Source: a virus
Direction: 5' to 3' (one strand)
DNA length: 40,152 nucleotides
Virus record (IMG/VR): IMGVR_UViG_3300013100_000009
Span: 1-40,152 of that record
Shown: positions 1-7,458 of the stretch, piece after piece
Layout: every line of letters starts with the position of its first letter
Numbering within the stretch: position 1 is the first letter of the stretch
Notes under the pieces: generated by a model
Databases searched by the model: none
Told to the model about the DNA's origin: nothing
What the model saw: only the letters and a program-made list of their open reading frames with translations
Position numbers and translations under genes: made by a program

Positions 1-123
1 CCGGCAACTCGGATGTTGATGATGGTCGGCTCGATCCCGATCACCTCGTTGGCCTTCTTCGCGGCCCGCAGTCCGGACTTGACGAGCTGCGCCGTCACGT
101 GGCCCTTCGCCTCGGAGCCGTAC
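1..123. repeat. Terminal direct repeat (copy 1 of 2)
   Basis: These 123 bases are identical to 40030-40152. They lie inside the purZ reading frame, which stays open and in frame when the ends are joined. The simplest reading is an assembly overlap of a circular or circularly permuted genome. A true short terminal repeat is less likely, because it would have to sit inside a gene. Confidence 0.9.
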
Positions 124-158
124 TGCGCTCCGACGACGACATCGATCTTCTGTGGCAT
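1..158 (-). CDS. purZ: PurZ, 2-aminoadenylosuccinate synthetase, N-terminal part (continues at 40029)
   Basis: This is the start of the purZ gene, split by the contig ends; bases 1-123 are repeated at 40030-40152. The ATG at 158-156 follows AAGGAG, and joining across the junction gives a 394-residue protein. Residues 10-19 read GAQYGSEAKG, which aligns with the PurA signature GxxGDEGKG but carries Ser15 where PurA has the catalytic Asp. Residues 53-59 are GPNAGHT, the conserved PurA NAGHT motif. Replacement of that Asp by Ser is the known hallmark of phage PurZ, which joins dGMP and aspartate with ATP as the first step to 2-aminoadenine nucleotides. The promoter and two operators lie at 178-228. 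Confidence 0.9.
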   Translation of the reverse strand, partial: MPQKIDVVVGAQYGSEAKGHVTAQLVKSGLRAAKKANEVIGIEPTIINIRVA

Positions 159-177
159 TCTATCTCTCCTTGATTGT

Positions 178-192
178 GTGACTCATTGTCAC
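178..192. promoter_or_regulatory. Operator in purZ leader
   Basis: GTGACTCATTGTCAC is a 15-bp palindrome with 5-bp arms GTGAC/GTCAC. It belongs to the same family as the sites over the -35 boxes of the other promoters in this genome. It falls at about the predicted transcription start of purZ, a position where a bound repressor would block initiation. Confidence 0.55.
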
Positions 193-198
193 GTAGCT

Positions 199-228
199 AC
201 CCTAGCACAGGCCGTGCCAGGGAGTCAA
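199..228 (-). promoter_or_regulatory. purZ promoter with overlapping operator
   Basis: Reading on the minus strand, the -35 TTGACT (228-223) is followed by 18 bp and the -10 TAGGGT (204-199). The 15-mer TTGACTCCCTGGCAC covers the -35. It lies between the terminator after the polymerase gene and purZ. Confidence 0.65.
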
Positions 229-229
229 A

Positions 230-264
230 GCGGGCCGGTCAGACGGCGTGTCGTCCCGGCCCGC
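230..264 (-). terminator. Hairpin terminator after the DNA polymerase gene
   Basis: A 9-bp perfect stem (GCGGGCCGG / CCGGCCCGC) begins 5 bp past the polymerase stop codon. It separates polymerase transcription from the purZ promoter. Confidence 0.6.
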
Positions 265-269
265 ACCCA

Positions 270-2465
270 CTATGCGTGGTCAGACCAGCCGGACACGTCG
301 ATCCCACCGGGCACGCCGGGGAACCGCTTCCGCCAGATGTCGATCCCGGTGTCCACCGCGAGCTGCACCAGCTCCACGCCCCTCGCGTCGTCCGGCAGGA
401 GCAGCGCCATGGAGTCGTGGACCATCAGGACCATCCCGACGCCACCGATGCCCGGCACCTCGTCCCCGAGTTCGTCCCGGATCGCTTCCTCCACCGTCAG
501 CCACCAGTCGATCCCATACTGGGCCAGGTTCGCCTGGACTCGCTGGTTGAACCCCTTGGTGTATAGTGAGTCCTTCTCCGAGGGCTGGAACCATCGGCGC
601 TCGCCGTTCAGTAGGGTGATGAATCCGCGCCCGTGGGGGTCCAGGCTCATCCGGCGCTCGATGGTGTTCTGGGCCTGGAGGATCGCCTGCCGGTATTCAG
701 GGTAGAGCGCGTTCCAGTCCTGGTGGATCGACTTGACCTCGTGCTCCGGCAGGATGATCCCGGTCTGAGTCTCGATGTCCGCCTTGAGCTTGGTCGGCCC
801 GATGCCGAAGATCAGCGAGAAGTTGCCGCGCTTGGCGACCTGTCGGTACTCGCCCCAGGCCGGGTGGTTCGGGTTCATGTCCATGTTGGTGAACAGGTTG
901 ATCGCCGCGTCCGCGTGCAGGTCCGCGCCCTGGTCGATCAGCTCCAGCATCCGCTTGCAGTCCGCGAACATCGCCGCCACTCGAAGCTCGGCCTGCATCA
1001 GGTCCAGCTCCCAGAGCTTCCAGCCCTCCGGCACGCCGTCCCCGATCAGCGTTCGAGGTGTCCGGAGCTTGGCCAGGTCCTTGCTGCTCTTGAGCTTGTA
1101 GTCGTTCGGGATCGCCTGGAGCTGGATGTTCTCCATCGAGAACCGGCCGGAGGCTGTGCCATTCTGCCGGAACGACGGCCGCAGTCGCCCGTCCTTCCCG
1201 GCCCGGTCGGTCCAGCCCTCGTACCACCGCGACAGGCTGGTCGACAGCTTCTGGATCGCCTGCCACACCTCGGCACCCGGGATGTTGGCGTCGACCATCT
1301 TCTGAATGATCTGAGCGTCGAGCTGCGCCGCGCCCTTGTCCGTGGTCGAGTACGGCGTCAGCCCCAGGCCGCGTACCCCCTTCGAGTCGCCCTCCCCGAA
1401 CCAGTAGTGCTTGGCCATGGGCAGGGTCGGTGGCTGGAACGGGAGCAGCGCCTCCAGCTCCTTGATCCTCCCCCGGATCGACTCGGCGTCCTCCTGAGCG
1501 CCCGCGACCGAGAACGGCACGCCCCGGCGCTCGATCCTCATCAGCATCTTCGAGGTCCGGAGGCGACGATCCAGCGCCTGCTCCGGCGTCATCCGGCCGT
1601 CCTCCCCGTCCAGCCAGCCCTTCACCCGGGTGGCCGACAGGTCGTACTCCTGGCGGAGCCGCATTCGGGCGGTCAGGCGTGCGTCCTGGTCGGCGTACTT
1701 GGCGATGACATCCCAGGGCATCAGGTCCCAGCGACCGGCAGGGAGTTTGCGCTTGCGCAGGTATTCCTTGATCACACGCTGCTCGTCCGTCTCGCCCTCG
1801 CCCCAGTAGGCGGCGCTGGTCGGCTTGAGCGAGGTCGTCCCCTTGAGCTGGAGTCCGGACGCCGTGTTCACCCATGAGGTGTTCAGGTGCGCGGTCAGCA
1901 GGTCGGCCCCGTTCTGGGTGTCCCACTCGACCCACTCTTGCAGGTCGATCCCGCCGACATCCGGCCAGCGGCGCACGCCCGCCTTCATCATGTGCAGGTC
2001 GAACTTCGCGTGGTGGAAGTTCAGCCCGACCTGCGGCCCGACCTTGGCGAGCCAGTCCATCAGCTCGATCCACTGCGCCATGCCGAGGTTCGAGTTGTCG
2101 CCCCAGAGCAGACCCTGACCGGTGTCCTCCTTCTTGCCGGTGCCCTCGACTCCCTGGTCGAACGGCCACGCGAACGAGACGATCATCGCCTCGTCCCACT
2201 GGTCGATCTTCTCCACGCCCCGGGTCATGATGCCGGAGTCCCAGATGAGCTGCTGGCGTCCGTTCTCGTCCTCGGCCAGCCCGTCGAACAGCTTCGCGAA
2301 CCGGTCCCCATCATCGACCCAGGCGACCGACACGGTGGACACTCGCGCCCCCGCATCGACAAACAGGCCTGATGTCTCGGTGTCGAGTGACACCGGACCC
2401 TCCGGCATGCGGCCGCGTAGTGCCAGCTCGTAGAGGTCGTGTGGGTGGATCGGCTTGGCGCTCAC
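270..2465 (-). CDS. dpoZ: Family A DNA polymerase with 3'-5' exonuclease (DpoZ-like)
   Basis: This is a 731-residue replicative polymerase of Klenow type without a 5' nuclease. The exonuclease domain is intact: D28-T-E30 (ExoI), N149-D156 (ExoII) and Y257-x3-D261 (ExoIII). The polymerase domain has the T-A-S-G-R motif near 437-441, motif A D488-L-M-Q-A-E493-L-R, motif B R541, K545, F549 and F553-G, and motif C H683-D684-S685, where the family usually has HDE. It starts with GTG, overlapping the stop of the upstream small gene (GTGA). Adjacency to purZ matches the DpoZ polymerases of aminoadenine phages, which prefer Z over A opposite T. That preference is inferred here, not shown by sequence. 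Confidence 0.88.
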   Translation of the reverse strand: MSAKPIHPHDLYELALRGRMPEGPVSLDTETSGLFVDAGARVSTVSVAWVDDGDRFAKLFDGLAEDENGRQQLIWDSGIMTRGVEKIDQWDEAMIVSFAWPFDQGVEGTGKKEDTGQGLLWGDNSNLGMAQWIELMDWLAKVGPQVGLNFHHAKFDLHMMKAGVRRWPDVGGIDLQEWVEWDTQNGADLLTAHLNTSWVNTASGLQLKGTTSLKPTSAAYWGEGETDEQRVIKEYLRKRKLPAGRWDLMPWDVIAKYADQDARLTARMRLRQEYDLSATRVKGWLDGEDGRMTPEQALDRRLRTSKMLMRIERRGVPFSVAGAQEDAESIRGRIKELEALLPFQPPTLPMAKHYWFGEGDSKGVRGLGLTPYSTTDKGAAQLDAQIIQKMVDANIPGAEVWQAIQKLSTSLSRWYEGWTDRAGKDGRLRPSFRQNGTASGRFSMENIQLQAIPNDYKLKSSKDLAKLRTPRTLIGDGVPEGWKLWELDLMQAELRVAAMFADCKRMLELIDQGADLHADAAINLFTNMDMNPNHPAWGEYRQVAKRGNFSLIFGIGPTKLKADIETQTGIILPEHEVKSIHQDWNALYPEYRQAILQAQNTIERRMSLDPHGRGFITLLNGERRWFQPSEKDSLYTKGFNQRVQANLAQYGIDWWLTVEEAIRDELGDEVPGIGGVGMVLMVHDSMALLLPDDARGVELVQLAVDTGIDIWRKRFPGVPGGIDVSGWSDHA

Positions 2466-2683
2466 TCGCTGGCCCCAATCTGGGCGCGGTGGTCGCGACG
2501 CTCCACGAGGGCCGACAGCATGTCCGCCTCCGCTGCGTGCAACTCGGCCTGCTTCCGGGTGTCCCAGTCCATCGTGGCCTGGGTGGGGTTCGTCTCCAGC
2601 ATCCGGCCCGAGTGGATCGCTGATCCTACCGCCGCCTTCAGCTCCTTAGTCAGAGCAGCAAGCTCTGTATTCGTAGTAGTCAT
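2462..2683 (-). CDS. Small helical protein of unknown function
   Basis: This 73-residue protein begins with MTTTNTELAALTKELK and is mostly predicted helix rich in Glu, Ala and Lys. It lies directly before the polymerase with a 4-nt GTGA overlap, so the two are likely translationally coupled. The in-frame ORF runs further upstream to 2782, but this ATG is preferred because the residues after it look like ordinary coding sequence and those before it do not. I do not recognise the family. Confidence 0.65.
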   Translation of the reverse strand: MTTTNTELAALTKELKAAVGSAIHSGRMLETNPTQATMDWDTRKQAELHAAEADMLSALVERRDHRAQIGASE

Positions 2684-2690
2684 GCCACCC

Positions 2691-2717
2691 AGTGTACCAT
2701 ACGCCCTGTCCCTGCAA
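2691..2717 (-). promoter_or_regulatory. Possible promoter of the polymerase operon
   Basis: On the minus strand TTGCAG and TACACT are separated by 15 bp, which is short. TACACT ends 7 nt before the ATG at 2683, so the transcript would be nearly leaderless, as at several other promoters here. The call rests on position and similarity only. Confidence 0.3.
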
Positions 2718-2772
2718 GAACGAGTAGCACCCTCCCCAGAGAGAGGCCCCGTAAGGTACACACCCGAGAAAG

Positions 2773-2991
2773 CATTACACACACATGAGTTTTTATATAC
2801 CGCTACCCCCGCTACCCCGCTACCGGCCCGTCGTGACGCGGCTGTCTGGTAGCATCCGGTAGCGCCGGTAGCACCCTAGAACCCCCCAGAGACCCATCCA
2901 GCCCATCCAGAGCAGCCATTCACCATGACGCTGCGTCACGCCGAGCTGGGCCGGTAGCGGCCCTCGGTAGCATCTGTCGGCACCGCTACGA
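2773..2991. other. Candidate replication origin with GGTAGC iterons
   Basis: The gene-free stretch between the polymerase operon and the first plus-strand gene holds eight perfect copies of GGTAGC or its complement. They start at 2802, 2811 and 2819 (GCTACC orientation), 2848, 2858 and 2867 (GGTAGC), and 2953 and 2966 (GGTAGC), with 8-10 bp periodicity inside the first two clusters. An AT-rich run (2773-2800) flanks the first cluster in an otherwise GC-rich genome. A tandem CCCATCCAG repeat lies near 2894-2911 and an operator-like palindrome at 2925-2939. Iteron clusters next to an AT-rich stretch and replication genes are typical of origins. The call is an inference. Confidence 0.5.
2925..2939. 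promoter_or_regulatory. Operator-like palindrome in the origin region
   Basis: ATGACGCTGCGTCAC is a 15-mer with TGAC/GTCA arms and the spacing of the phage-wide operator family. No convincing -10 box lies at the right distance on either strand, so it could be a promoter-independent binding site. Confidence 0.4.
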
Positions 2992-3010
2992 CACCCCGCC
3001 GACGATCTAC

Positions 3011-3039
3011 TTGACAAGAGGTCAAGGATATGGTTGGAT
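3011..3039 (+). promoter_or_regulatory. Early promoter with operator, plus strand
   Basis: The -35 TTGACA, a 17-bp spacer and the -10 TTGGAT can be read directly. The 15-mer TTGACAAGAGGTCAA covers the -35 box. The leader that follows (ACCAACCAGGAAGGAG) is nearly identical to those at 13945 and 15980. Confidence 0.65.
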
Positions 3040-3067
3040 GGAATTACCAACCAGGAAGGAGTCCCTC

Positions 3068-3370
3068 ATGGAACTCACGCAGGACACAATGCAGAAGCTC
3101 GCAATCATCGACCTCCGCCTCCTAGTGCTCGTCGCCGGAGGCACCCTCGACTCCCACAAGCAGCTCGTCATCGACTACGCCCGCGAGAACCTCGACTTCG
3201 AGCCGATCGATGAGGACGAGGACATCCTCGCCCACGTGGGCAACACCCTCCGCCTCCCCTGGGAGCGCGTGACCCCGGGTGGGTTCCCGCTGCACTGGGA
3301 CTCCGAGGACAAGTCCGCCCTCGACGCCGCCTACTTCGCGGTCGTCATCGACCAGCGCGCGCAGTCATGA
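3068..3370 (+). CDS. Unknown acidic protein, first gene of a plus-strand early operon
   Basis: This 100-residue protein starts MELTQDTMQKLAIIDLRLL. The ATG lies 7 nt after the strong Shine-Dalgarno AAGGAG, and the promoter is at 3011-3039. The middle is acidic (EPIDEDEDI, residues 44-52). It is the head of a three-gene unit (3068-4030) that points away from the origin-like region and ends at a hairpin terminator. I see no known domain. Such small early genes in phages often act on host targets, but nothing in the sequence shows that here. Confidence 0.75.
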   Translation: MELTQDTMQKLAIIDLRLLVLVAGGTLDSHKQLVIDYARENLDFEPIDEDEDILAHVGNTLRLPWERVTPGGFPLHWDSEDKSALDAAYFAVVIDQRAQS

Positions 3371-3531
3371 GCAACCAGCTCGGCCCCCAGCTCGGGGGCC
3401 GGGCCTGGTGCCCGGAGTTTGGCCCAGGCCGCGCCTTCGAGGACGACTCGTCCGACCAGTACGTGTGGTTCATTGACGACCACGACCGCCGCCACCGAGT
3501 GCGCCTGACGCACGTTACCTTTACCGCCTGA
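3367..3531 (+). CDS. Small protein of unknown function
   Basis: This 54-residue protein starts MSNQLGPQLGGRAW. Its ATG overlaps the stop of the previous gene (ATGA), so translation is probably coupled. The C-terminal part is rich in Asp, His and Arg (FIDDHDRRHRVRLTHVTF), a compact beta-like segment. Support is reading-frame position, overlap and codon use consistent with its neighbours. The family is unrecognised. Confidence 0.6.
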   Translation: MSNQLGPQLGGRAWCPEFGPGRAFEDDSSDQYVWFIDDHDRRHRVRLTHVTFTA

Positions 3532-3544
3532 CATTAGGAGCATC

Positions 3545-4030
3545 GTGCCCACCATCACCCTGACCATCACCCTCGAAGTGCCCGAGGGGACCACCGTCGA
3601 CGTCAAGCCCCAGGTCACCGCCACCACGCCGGATGAGGACCTGATCGACCCGCAGGTCCAGATCATGCGCTCCACCGAGCCGGAGTACCCCGAGTGGAAG
3701 TCCGGCCCCGGTCGCCCCTGGGGACCCGACGACATCGCTGCCGCCCAGGACGCCGAACTCTCCGACGCGGACGTCGCGGAGCTGACCGGGCGCACCCTCA
3801 TGGCCGTGCAGTCCTACCGGGTCACCCACGGGTACCGCCAGCCCACCCGCGCCCGCGTCCTGGGGAAGGCACCCCGCGCGATGCAGCGGTGGACGCTGGA
3901 CGAACTTGCGCTAGTGGAGAAGCACTACGCCACCTCCGGCCCCGACTGGCTTGCAGAGCAGCTCGGCCGGACCGTGGGAGCAATCGACTCCCGCGCCTCA
4001 GAGCTTGGGGTCCGACGCCCCAAGGAGTAA
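3545..4030 (+). CDS. Protein with tandem SANT/Myb-like helix-turn-helix segments
   Basis: This 161-residue protein starts with GTG, 4 nt after AGGAG. Residues about 1-40 form an acidic, Thr-rich beta-like head (PTITLTITLEVPEGTT). Two Myb/SANT-like helix-turn-helix units follow. The first is around residues 55-100 (ELSDADVAELTGRTLMAVQS). The second is around 118-158 (RWTLDELALVEKHY, then GRTVGAIDSRASELGV). The pattern W-T-x2-E, R-x3-S/A-I and A-x2-L-G also occurs in the small terminase of this phage, so both use the same DNA-binding fold. A role in DNA binding or transcription is inferred. A terminator follows the stop. Confidence 0.7.
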   Translation: MPTITLTITLEVPEGTTVDVKPQVTATTPDEDLIDPQVQIMRSTEPEYPEWKSGPGRPWGPDDIAAAQDAELSDADVAELTGRTLMAVQSYRVTHGYRQPTRARVLGKAPRAMQRWTLDELALVEKHYATSGPDWLAEQLGRTVGAIDSRASELGVRRPKE

Positions 4031-4050
4031 CACCCTCCGGTTGGTACGGC

Positions 4051-4086
4051 GAAGCCCCGGCCCTCTTCTCGAAGAGCCGGGGCTTC
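4051..4086. terminator. Bidirectional hairpin terminator
   Basis: A 10-bp perfect stem GAAGCCCCGG / CCGGGGCTTC with an inner CTCTTC/GAAGAG extension lies between the convergent genes ending at 4030 (+) and 4115 (-). Confidence 0.75.
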
Positions 4087-4114
4087 GTTGTGTCCCCAGA
4101 GCCGACTACCAGGA

Positions 4115-6808
4115 TTAGTCGGACTCCGCGCGTTCCAGGACCAGCTTAGCATACTCCGGGGTGAGCCTGCGGTAGCGGGCCACCTTGGAGGTGCCGGTGA
4201 TCTTGAACGACTTGGACGACCCATCGACCGTCACGCGGTCGGCCTGCTGGCTCAGGGCCGTCTTGGTTGCGGTGCGGGCGTCAACCCGGTGATTGTGCTC
4301 ACGGTTCCAGACATCGGACAGGACCGACGAGCTGATCCACACCTCGCGGCCTCCGGCCTGCTCCAGGTCCGGCGCTCCGTTGTCCTTGACGAACACCGGG
4401 GTGACCATCCCATCGAACCGGCCCATGTGCACCTGCGGCGCGGACAGGCCGGAGAACTGCCGGAGCGCCCAGGGGATGACCTCCATCGTCAGGGTGTTGT
4501 CGGCGGTCATGAGGCCCTCGTGCGCCTTCGCCCACTTCGCCACGCGCTGCGCGTGCTCCCCATCACCTCTCCACGCCCCTCCGTGGCCCAAGAGAGAATC
4601 CAGGAGCTGCGCCCCGGCCATGAGGACCGCTACCTTGTCCCCGTGCCGTCCCTTGCCCTCCTTCTTGGCCGTCCGTAGTGCTGCCAGCGTCTCGTCCACC
4701 CGCTGCAGCGCGAGGGACTGGAACCAGCCCGCGAGGACCGACAGTCCGAGCTGGCCCGGGAACCGCTGCATCAGCTCGACCACATCGTGCCACTGGGACT
4801 GGCCCTTGTTACGGGTGGACAGTCGGCCGGTCGGGGACGCCACGCTGATGATTACCGCCCGGTCCGCCAGCGCCTTCTGGGTACCCATTCCGAGTTGTTC
4901 ACCCGAAATGAGAATAGGGGCAACGATCTGGGTATTCTTGATACCGTTGCGGTCCATGTCCATCTTGGAGGCAGTCCCATTAGAGGTTGACGCCCGTAGT
5001 ATCTCACCGTAAGGCGAGAGGTCGTCGAGGTCGTCCGCCCAGACGATCCCATTGCGGTTTGCCGATGCACTGTCACGAAGCACCGGCCGCGTAGGAGCAA
5101 TCTGTCCACGGTGGTTGCCGTTGAGTGCAACCATGAGCGAGAAGAAGCCATTGGTTTTACCACTCTCTGATGCGGCCTCGACTCCGAAGAACGGGAATAG
5201 TGAGGTCTGGGTCTGAATCTGCGGTTTGAGCAGGCACGCCGCCCACCACGCGCCGAACACCGAGACGGTTTCCTCGTCCTGGTAGGTCAGCACCTCGCGG
5301 AGCACCTCCAGCGCGGTGGACTCGTCGTGCTCGAACCCGTAATAGAAGGGCGCAACGTCGCGCTCCAGGAGCCTCGGGTCGGCCACGATCCCGGAGTCCT
5401 CCTTGCTGGCCGGGCCGGACGGGAGGATGATCCCCTCGTGGGTGACGAACGCCTGCACATCGTCGGACCAGCCGAGGGTCGGGCTGATCTTGACCTCCGG
5501 GGGATTCTGGCTCTCGATGTAGCGCTGGACGCGCACGCCCACGCTCATCTTGGGGGACGCGTTGAACGGCTCGGAGTAGGTGGCACCGAAGGACGCCAGC
5601 CACCGGCGAGTCGCCCGGTCGTCGCCCAGGACGTCCCCGGCGATTGCCAGGTCGATCTGCTGCTTCTTCCAGATGAGCCGGAGCCAGTAGGACCGGTGCC
5701 CGTCCTCCGCCACTGCCACGCCGCGCGCCTCGATGTCGAAGTCGGCGTAGTCGGCCGTGCCCTCCACCGAGTCATCGCCGGACTTGACCATCGCCCGGCA
5801 GAGCAGACGGCCGCGCCCGTTGGAGACGAGGAACCCCGAGTCCGCCGAGGCGAAGCGCTCCGGGTGGTTCTCGTTCTCCGACACCCAGATCGAGTCGGCG
5901 GTCTTGTCGACCTCCGCCTGGTCGAGGGGTTCGGGGAGCTTGGCGTTCGCGTCCGAGACGAGCAGGTCGTAGAGGTCGCGCTTGTCCCGGTGCATCTTGG
6001 CCAGGTGACCGCAGACCTTGGTCAGCCAGTCGTTCCGGCCACCCTCGGCCGGTGGGTGCTGGAGCAGGTCAGTCAGGGTGCCGAGTGCCCGGGTCGTCTC
6101 CTTGGCCGTGGGCTTGCTCTTGCCGCCCGGGATGACCTGCATCCCCTTGCTGGCGGCGCGGGCCTCCGGCCCCAGAGCGATTCCGGCTTCGGCGAAGATC
6201 GCCGCCACCTCGTCGTCCTGGAGCAGGTGCTCGGCCCCGGCGTTGTCCGGCGCGACCGTGTAGAGCTTCCCGGTTTCCTCGTGCCGAGTTCCCGGCATGA
6301 TGATGTAGGAGCCGCGCCCGGTCTTGATGTCCATGCCGTCACCGAGCGCGCCGTTGCCGGACTGGATGCTTGCCGCTGCGGTGGCGGGGTCGTACTTGTA
6401 AATCAGGTGCCCGTTGCCGTTCTGTCGGCCGGACAGGTGCTTGCGGGTGTGGGGGAACGAGGTCAGGTAGCGACCGCCGTGGTTGAGGTCGACGTCGAAC
6501 GCGATCCGGTCGTCTCCGAGGTTCGCGCCGATCCCGGCGCTGGGGTGCTGGCCCCACCACTTGCGGATGGTGTCAGCGTCGGTCGTGCCGTCCCAGGCAC
6601 CGTGACCGATCTGCCCGCACTCGCCCCGGCAACGGGACTTACGGGCCTCGTTCTTGTGTGGGTTGGGGAACAGGGGGACCTTGGTCCCTGGTCGGATGGG
6701 GAACACGTGCCAGCCTTCGGCCGCGAGTGCAAGAGCCTGCTGCAATCCGGTGAGGGTCTGGGACTCCTGGTCGATCCTGGCGACGTGTTCAGGGTCCAGT
6801 CTTGGCAT
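4115..6808 (-). CDS. Primase-polymerase fused to SF3-type/DUF927 helicase
   Basis: This 897-residue protein has an N-terminal Prim-Pol (archaeo-eukaryotic primase fold) with the catalytic pair D105-x-D107 (IAFDVDLNHGG), the G-N-G-H134 segment and a Cys/His-rich insertion (CRGECGQIGH, residues 60-69). The C-terminal half resembles the DUF927 helicase family. It has a Walker A at about 540-552 (EAASESGKTNG), a Walker B at about 583-594 (IVWADDLDDL) and an arginine in ADRAVIISV. It would unwind DNA and make primers at the fork for the phage polymerase. The ATG follows AGGGAG, and a hairpin lies just upstream. No separate DnaB-type helicase is present. Confidence 0.88.
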   Translation of the reverse strand: MPRLDPEHVARIDQESQTLTGLQQALALAAEGWHVFPIRPGTKVPLFPNPHKNEARKSRCRGECGQIGHGAWDGTTDADTIRKWWGQHPSAGIGANLGDDRIAFDVDLNHGGRYLTSFPHTRKHLSGRQNGNGHLIYKYDPATAAASIQSGNGALGDGMDIKTGRGSYIIMPGTRHEETGKLYTVAPDNAGAEHLLQDDEVAAIFAEAGIALGPEARAASKGMQVIPGGKSKPTAKETTRALGTLTDLLQHPPAEGGRNDWLTKVCGHLAKMHRDKRDLYDLLVSDANAKLPEPLDQAEVDKTADSIWVSENENHPERFASADSGFLVSNGRGRLLCRAMVKSGDDSVEGTADYADFDIEARGVAVAEDGHRSYWLRLIWKKQQIDLAIAGDVLGDDRATRRWLASFGATYSEPFNASPKMSVGVRVQRYIESQNPPEVKISPTLGWSDDVQAFVTHEGIILPSGPASKEDSGIVADPRLLERDVAPFYYGFEHDESTALEVLREVLTYQDEETVSVFGAWWAACLLKPQIQTQTSLFPFFGVEAASESGKTNGFFSLMVALNGNHRGQIAPTRPVLRDSASANRNGIVWADDLDDLSPYGEILRASTSNGTASKMDMDRNGIKNTQIVAPILISGEQLGMGTQKALADRAVIISVASPTGRLSTRNKGQSQWHDVVELMQRFPGQLGLSVLAGWFQSLALQRVDETLAALRTAKKEGKGRHGDKVAVLMAGAQLLDSLLGHGGAWRGDGEHAQRVAKWAKAHEGLMTADNTLTMEVIPWALRQFSGLSAPQVHMGRFDGMVTPVFVKDNGAPDLEQAGGREVWISSSVLSDVWNREHNHRVDARTATKTALSQQADRVTVDGSSKSFKITGTSKVARYRRLTPEYAKLVLERAESD

Positions 6809-6830
6809 TACTTATTTACTCCCTAGTAGA

Positions 6831-6862
6831 AGGCGGGGTGGCCCGAGAAAGCCACCCCGCCT
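6831..6862. terminator. Hairpin terminator between SSB-like and primase genes
   Basis: The stem AGGCGGGGTGGC / GCCACCCCGCCT is 12 bp and perfect, and lies 27 bp past the SSB-like stop. It may reduce read-through into the primase gene. Confidence 0.6.
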
Positions 6863-6888
6863 AGTTTAGCACCGTTGGTGCTGGTGGG

Positions 6889-7416
6889 TCAGAACGCGTC
6901 GTTCTCGTCGTACTCCGAGTCCTCCGGGGCCTCGAAGTCCTCCGGCACCTCTTCGATGTCGGTCACCTCGTTGCGGAGCTTGCCCTGGTTCGGGCCGGAC
7001 TGGATGGTCGAGATGGAGAGCGTGATGACCGCCCACTCCCCGAGCATCTCGTCGGTGTCCGAGTCCGGCGTGTACCCGAACGCCTCGAAGAAGGCCTTGA
7101 GACGGCCCAGGAGCATGGCCTGGTACTTCTCCCACTTCTCCTGCCCGTTGGCGTACGCCGGGTGCATCTTGGAGGTGGTGGGGAGGGTCAGGTTCAGCCA
7201 CTGGCGACCCGGCTGCTTCTCGCCGTCGAGGGTGTGGATTTCCTGGAACTCGGCCGACCACTGCGGCGCGTCGTACTTGTTCTTCTCGTCCCGGACGCTG
7301 ACCTCGGTCAGCTTGGCCAGGTACTTGCCCTTGGGCAGCGGCTCGAAGTCGCCTCCACCGTGCACGACCTCTGCGGACTCGGTGGCGTTGGCGATCTTGG
7401 ATGCGAGCTTCGGCAT
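6889..7416 (-). CDS. Single-stranded DNA-binding protein-like (DUF669 type)
   Basis: This 175-residue protein begins MPKLASKIANATESAEVV. The body (residues about 25-130) is beta-rich with aromatic residues (YLAKLTEVSV, QWSAEFQEIH, QWLNLTLPTT), like the OB-type DUF669 proteins found in phage replication modules. The C-terminus is strongly acidic and ends EDSEYDENDAF, an acidic tail ending in an aromatic residue as in many SSBs that recruit replication partners. Its place between the Sak4-like ATPase and the primase fits. Assignment to DUF669 is by resemblance, and the binding role is inferred. Confidence 0.7.
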   Translation of the reverse strand: MPKLASKIANATESAEVVHGGGDFEPLPKGKYLAKLTEVSVRDEKNKYDAPQWSAEFQEIHTLDGEKQPGRQWLNLTLPTTSKMHPAYANGQEKWEKYQAMLLGRLKAFFEAFGYTPDSDTDEMLGEWAVITLSISTIQSGPNQGKLRNEVTDIEEVPEDFEAPEDSEYDENDAF

Positions 7417-7458
7417 TTTGGTGTTTCCTTTGTTAGTGTGTTGGTTTGGTGTAGTCCC

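Noticed and set aside
2820-3050. 76-codon minus-strand frame across the iterons
   Set aside because: No ribosome site, composition driven by the repeats, and it overlaps the early promoter at 3011.
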